6,187 nucleotides of DNA from an uncultured Dialister sp. (GTDB lineage Bacteria > Bacillota > Negativicutes > Veillonellales > Dialisteraceae), in assembly GCF_900538805.1 (NCBI RefSeq), contig NZ_UPZP01000117.1:1-6187 (forward strand), given 5' to 3'. The position numbers were made by a program, and so were the translations under genes. Of the stretch, positions 4,266 to 6,187 are shown piece by piece; the stretch's first letter is position 1; every line of letters begins with the position of its first letter. The notes below the pieces were generated by a model. The model was not told the DNA's origin. It made no database searches and was given only the letters and a program-made list of their open reading frames with translations.

Positions 4266-4307
4266 GGCGGGGAGGCCTTCCGGGGGATGGGCCTCCCCGC
4301 CGCTTTT
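4266..4307 (+). terminator. Second, GC-rich terminator-like hairpin
   Basis: The perfect 12-bp stem GGCGGGGAGGCC (4266-4277) / GGCCTCCCCGCC (4290-4301) has a 12-base loop and is followed by GCTTTTA. It begins 5 bases after the first terminator. It may be a back-up terminator, or a structural element controlling read-through into aspA. The short T-run makes it weaker than the first as a terminator. Confidence 0.6.
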
Positions 4308-4354
4308 AGTCATAATCATGATTTCAAGTTATGAATCACACGGTTAAGATTGCG

Positions 4355-4381
4355 TTGAAATGATTTTTCAAATTTTATTAT
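4355..4381 (+). promoter_or_regulatory. Possible proximal aspA promoter overlapped by a dyad
   Basis: TTGAAA (4355-4360) could be a -35 and TATTAT (4376-4381) a -10, with a short 15-base spacer, giving a leader of about 24 nt. The -35 is half of a 17-bp palindrome, TTGAAA-N5-TTTCAA (4355-4371), a plausible site for a dimeric regulator. It is only loosely similar to FNR-type TTGAT-N4-ATCAA boxes, so no regulator is named. Confidence 0.35.
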
Positions 4382-4397
4382 TGCAGCACATGCATGG

Positions 4398-4403
4398 AAA
4401 GGA
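4398..4403 (+). promoter_or_regulatory. Ribosome binding site deciding the aspA start
   Basis: AAAGGA lies 8 bases before the ATG at 4412. It overlaps codons of the longer alternative reading from the ATG at 4394, which itself has no ribosome binding site. The start at 4412 also yields the family-typical N-terminus MRKEHDFLGE. Confidence 0.8.
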
Positions 4404-4411
4404 ATTCAAAA

Positions 4412-5821
4412 ATGCGCAAGGAACATGATTTTCTGGGAGAAAAATTAGTACCTGATGAGGTTTACTACGGCGTTCAGACCATGAGGGCTAAGGAAAATTT
4501 CCAGATTACCGGTGCCCACCTGGACCCTGATTTCATCGAATCCATGGCTTCCGTGAAAAAGGCTTCCTGCCTCACCAACCTGAAGACAGGCCGCATGGAC
4601 AAGACCATCGGAGAAGCTATCATCCAGGCTGCTGATGAAATCATGGATGGCAAAATGCTGGACCAGTTCCCGCTTGACCCCATCCAGGGCGGCGCAGGCA
4701 CTTCCATCAACATGAACATGAATGAGGTTCTGTGCAACCGGGCCCTTGAAATCCTTGGCTATGAAAAGGGCCGCTACGATATTATTTCACCAAACAACCA
4801 CGCCAATATGGCCCAGTCCACCAACGATGTATTCCCCACCTCCATTAAAGTATGCCTCTGCAGGAAGGCGGCAGCCTTGACGGAAGCGCTCATCGACCTG
4901 GCAGAGGGCTTTGAGGCCAAGGGAAAGGAATTTGAGGACGTGCTGAAAATGGGCCGCACCCATCTCCAGGACGCTGTGCCCATCACTCTGGGCGAGGAAA
5001 TGAATGCCTACGCCTCCATGGTGCGCCGGAGCATCGGACGGATTACCCGGTCCCTGCGCTCCCTGCAGGACCTGAACATGGGCGGCACCGCCGTAGGCAC
5101 CGGCCTTAATGCGGAACCGGAATACATCCGCCTCTTCCCCTATACCCTGTCTGAAATCACGGGCTTCCATTTTGAAACGGCACCAAACCTCATCGACGCC
5201 ACCAACAACACCGACTGCTACGCCGACGTATCCGCCGCCCTCAAGGTGACAGCCCTTTCCCTTATTAAAATGGCCAACGACATCCGTCTCATGGCCTCCG
5301 GCCCCCGCTGCGGCCTCAATGAAATCAAACTGGAAGCCCGCCAGCCCGGCTCCTCCATCATGCCGGGCAAGGTGAACCCGGTGATTGCAGAAGTCCTCGA
5401 CCAGACCTGCTACCAGGTCATCGGCAACGACCTGGCCATCAGCATGGCCGTGGAAAATGGACAGCTGGAGCTGAACGTCATGGAACCGGTGATTGCCTTC
5501 AACATCTTCAACTCCTTCCGCTACCTCACCAATGCGGTGAATACATTCAATGAAAAGCTCCTGAAGACCCTGGAGGCCAACAGAGAACAGTGCCGGTACT
5601 GGGTGGACCACAGCGTAGGCGTCATCACCGCCCTCCTGCCCCACATCGGCTACGAAAAATGCGCTGCCACCGCCAGAGAAGCCTACACCACCGGACAGCC
5701 GGTTCGTGAAATCATCCTGAAAAAACAGCTCATCACCAAAGAAGCCATGACCCGCATCCTCTCCCCCTACGAAATGACCCACCCCGGCATTGCAGGCGGG
5801 AAAGACGCACTGGCGAAATGA
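4412..5821 (+). CDS. aspA: Aspartate ammonia-lyase (aspartase)
   Basis: The 469-aa cytoplasmic enzyme, expected to be a homotetramer, deaminates L-aspartate reversibly to fumarate and ammonia. It belongs to the fumarase/aspartase superfamily, and its length matches aspartases (about 468-478 aa). The N-terminus MRKEHDFLGE and the segment IQGGAGTSINMNMNEV (residues about 91-106) are aspartase-type; fumarase C has a GSGTQSNMN-type sequence there. Active-site segments are QSTND (135-139), GRTHLQDAVP with H184, NNTD, and the superfamily signature GSSIMPGKVNP (313-323). S315 corresponds to the catalytic serine of the mobile loop and K320 and N322 are conserved. All key residues are present and the frame is intact. 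Physiologically it would feed amino-acid nitrogen release and fumarate for anaerobic respiration or succinate formation. It appears monocistronic, with its own terminator, and may be controlled through the hairpins and promoters in 4140-4381. Confidence 0.96.
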   Translation: MRKEHDFLGEKLVPDEVYYGVQTMRAKENFQITGAHLDPDFIESMASVKKASCLTNLKTGRMDKTIGEAIIQAADEIMDGKMLDQFPLDPIQGGAGTSINMNMNEVLCNRALEILGYEKGRYDIISPNNHANMAQSTNDVFPTSIKVCLCRKAAALTEALIDLAEGFEAKGKEFEDVLKMGRTHLQDAVPITLGEEMNAYASMVRRSIGRITRSLRSLQDLNMGGTAVGTGLNAEPEYIRLFPYTLSEITGFHFETAPNLIDATNNTDCYADVSAALKVTALSLIKMANDIRLMASGPRCGLNEIKLEARQPGSSIMPGKVNPVIAEVLDQTCYQVIGNDLAISMAVENGQLELNVMEPVIAFNIFNSFRYLTNAVNTFNEKLLKTLEANREQCRYWVDHSVGVITALLPHIGYEKCAATAREAYTTGQPVREIILKKQLITKEAMTRILSPYEMTHPGIAGGKDALAK

Positions 5822-5868
5822 AGAAATCCGATTGATTGAAATAATAACAATAGTTTGTCTGCCATTTG

Positions 5869-5895
5869 GGACCTCTCCGGAGGTCCTTTTTTCTT
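5869..5895 (+). terminator. Intrinsic terminator after aspA
   Basis: GGACCTC (5869-5875) pairs with GAGGTCC (5880-5886) around a TCCG tetraloop, followed by TTTTTTCTT (5887-5895). It lies 47 bases after the aspA stop codon and is a textbook plus-strand terminator. Confidence 0.92.
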
Positions 5896-5906
5896 GGGAC
5901 TGCCGC

Positions 5907-6000
5907 CTGCCTTCCCCTCGTCATCCTGAGCGAAGCGAAGGATCCCGGTGAGAATGGCAAGTGAGGGAAAGACGGTAAATACCGGTCGGCGGGAAGGCAG
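5907..6000. repeat. 94-bp element bounded by perfect 10-bp inverted repeats
   Basis: CTGCCTTCCC (5907-5916) and GGGAAGGCAG (5991-6000) are perfect inverted repeats. Inside are ATCCT/AGGAT (5923-5927 with 5939-5943), enclosing a GCGAAGC core (5930-5936), and GGTA-aa-TACC (5974-5983). The CATCCTGAGCGAAGCGAAGG motif at 5922-5941 resembles a hairpin motif that, from memory, recurs in intergenic DNA of many bacteria. No coding potential is seen. It could be a MITE-like or REP-like insertion just downstream of the aspA terminator. Confidence 0.5.
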
Positions 6001-6103
6001 TGGGATAATGGTAAATGAGGGTGGGCGCTGGGCGAGTGCCACGTGATATTAAAGGAAAGCATAGAGCTGCTTATTCTGTTACTTCAAGGGAAACAAAGCT
6101 TTT
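6001..6103. other. Intergenic stretch with no recognisable gene
   Basis: Between the inverted-repeat element and the last composite repeat I see no gene, terminator or convincing promoter. GGGTGGGCGCTGGGC near 6019-6033 is similar to the GGGCGCTGGGC segment near 2552-2562, another trace of the dispersed repeats. Confidence 0.4.
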
Positions 6104-6187
6104 CTTGCCACCCCTTTAGGTGGCAAGGGAACTGGATTCGTAGGGGAGCAAAGCGACCTGAGAATCCAGTGACACGCTTCCTCCGGT
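6104..6187 (+). repeat. Composite hairpin repeat, family A/B, copy 3 (cut by window end)
   Basis: The B hairpin CTTGCCACC (6104-6112) / GGTGGCAAG (6119-6127) is followed directly by the A hairpin with perfect arms ACTGGATTC (6131-6139) and GAATCCAGT (6162-6170) around the GTAGGGGAGC / GCGACCTGA core with apex GCAAAGC (6148-6154). 6111-6135 is identical to 2606-2630, and 6140-6181 is identical to 2706-2747. This is the least disrupted copy and the best guide to the element's ancestral form; its right end lies outside the window. Confidence 0.8.

Noticed and set aside
4787..5782. 331-codon minus-strand open frame opposite aspA
   Set aside because: It is a Gly/His/Val-rich shadow of aspA without a ribosome binding site.
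5733..6062. 109-codon minus-strand open frame downstream of aspA
   Set aside because: It runs through the aspA terminator and the inverted-repeat element and has no ribosome binding site or recognisable domain.

Overview
The window carries four complete protein genes, each apparently its own transcription unit: an 11-helix sodium-coupled NSS/SNF amino-acid transporter (+, 422-1777), a Bcp/PrxQ-type thiol peroxidase (+, 1960-2418), a PNP/UDP-type nucleoside phosphorylase homologue (-, 3274-4032) and aspartate ammonia-lyase AspA (+, 4412-5821). Strong GGAGG-type ribosome binding sites, sigma-A-like promoters and T-tailed intrinsic terminators point to a Firmicutes-type bacterium. The moderately high GC by eye, AspA feeding a fumarate/succinate fermentation, and a bacterial NSS transporter would fit an anaerobic, amino-acid-using gut lineage such as the Negativicutes. 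That placement is an inference from general resemblance and was not tested.

Layout. 1-421: non-coding, with a nested hairpin (17-75), copy 1 of a hairpin-rich repeat (102-251), a -10 box near 283 and a structured leader before the transporter. 1778-1959: two adjacent short tandem repeats (8-mer and 7-mer), then a short leader for the peroxidase gene. 2419-3273: a strong terminator followed by about 800 bases without a credible gene. This stretch is packed with hairpins and interspersed repeats: two oppositely oriented copies of a composite repeat (2596-2747 and 3001-3079) and copy 2 of the first repeat (3155-3273), which abuts the phosphorylase stop codon. 4033-4411: a divergent intergenic region with a hairpin next to the phosphorylase ribosome binding site. 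On the + strand it has a near-consensus promoter followed within 60-100 bases by two successive terminator-like hairpins, then a possible proximal aspA promoter. 5822-6187: the aspA terminator, a 94-bp inverted-repeat-bounded element, and a third copy of the composite repeat cut by the window end.

The genes do not form an operon or an obvious common system. The shared theme is metabolic: amino-acid import, aspartate deamination to fumarate, nucleoside salvage and peroxide detoxification. No phage, CRISPR, toxin or transposase gene is visible. The unusual content is non-coding: several families of dispersed hairpin repeats, one with arm changes that preserve pairing, and a compact promoter-to-terminator unit upstream of aspA that could encode a small RNA or an attenuated leader.
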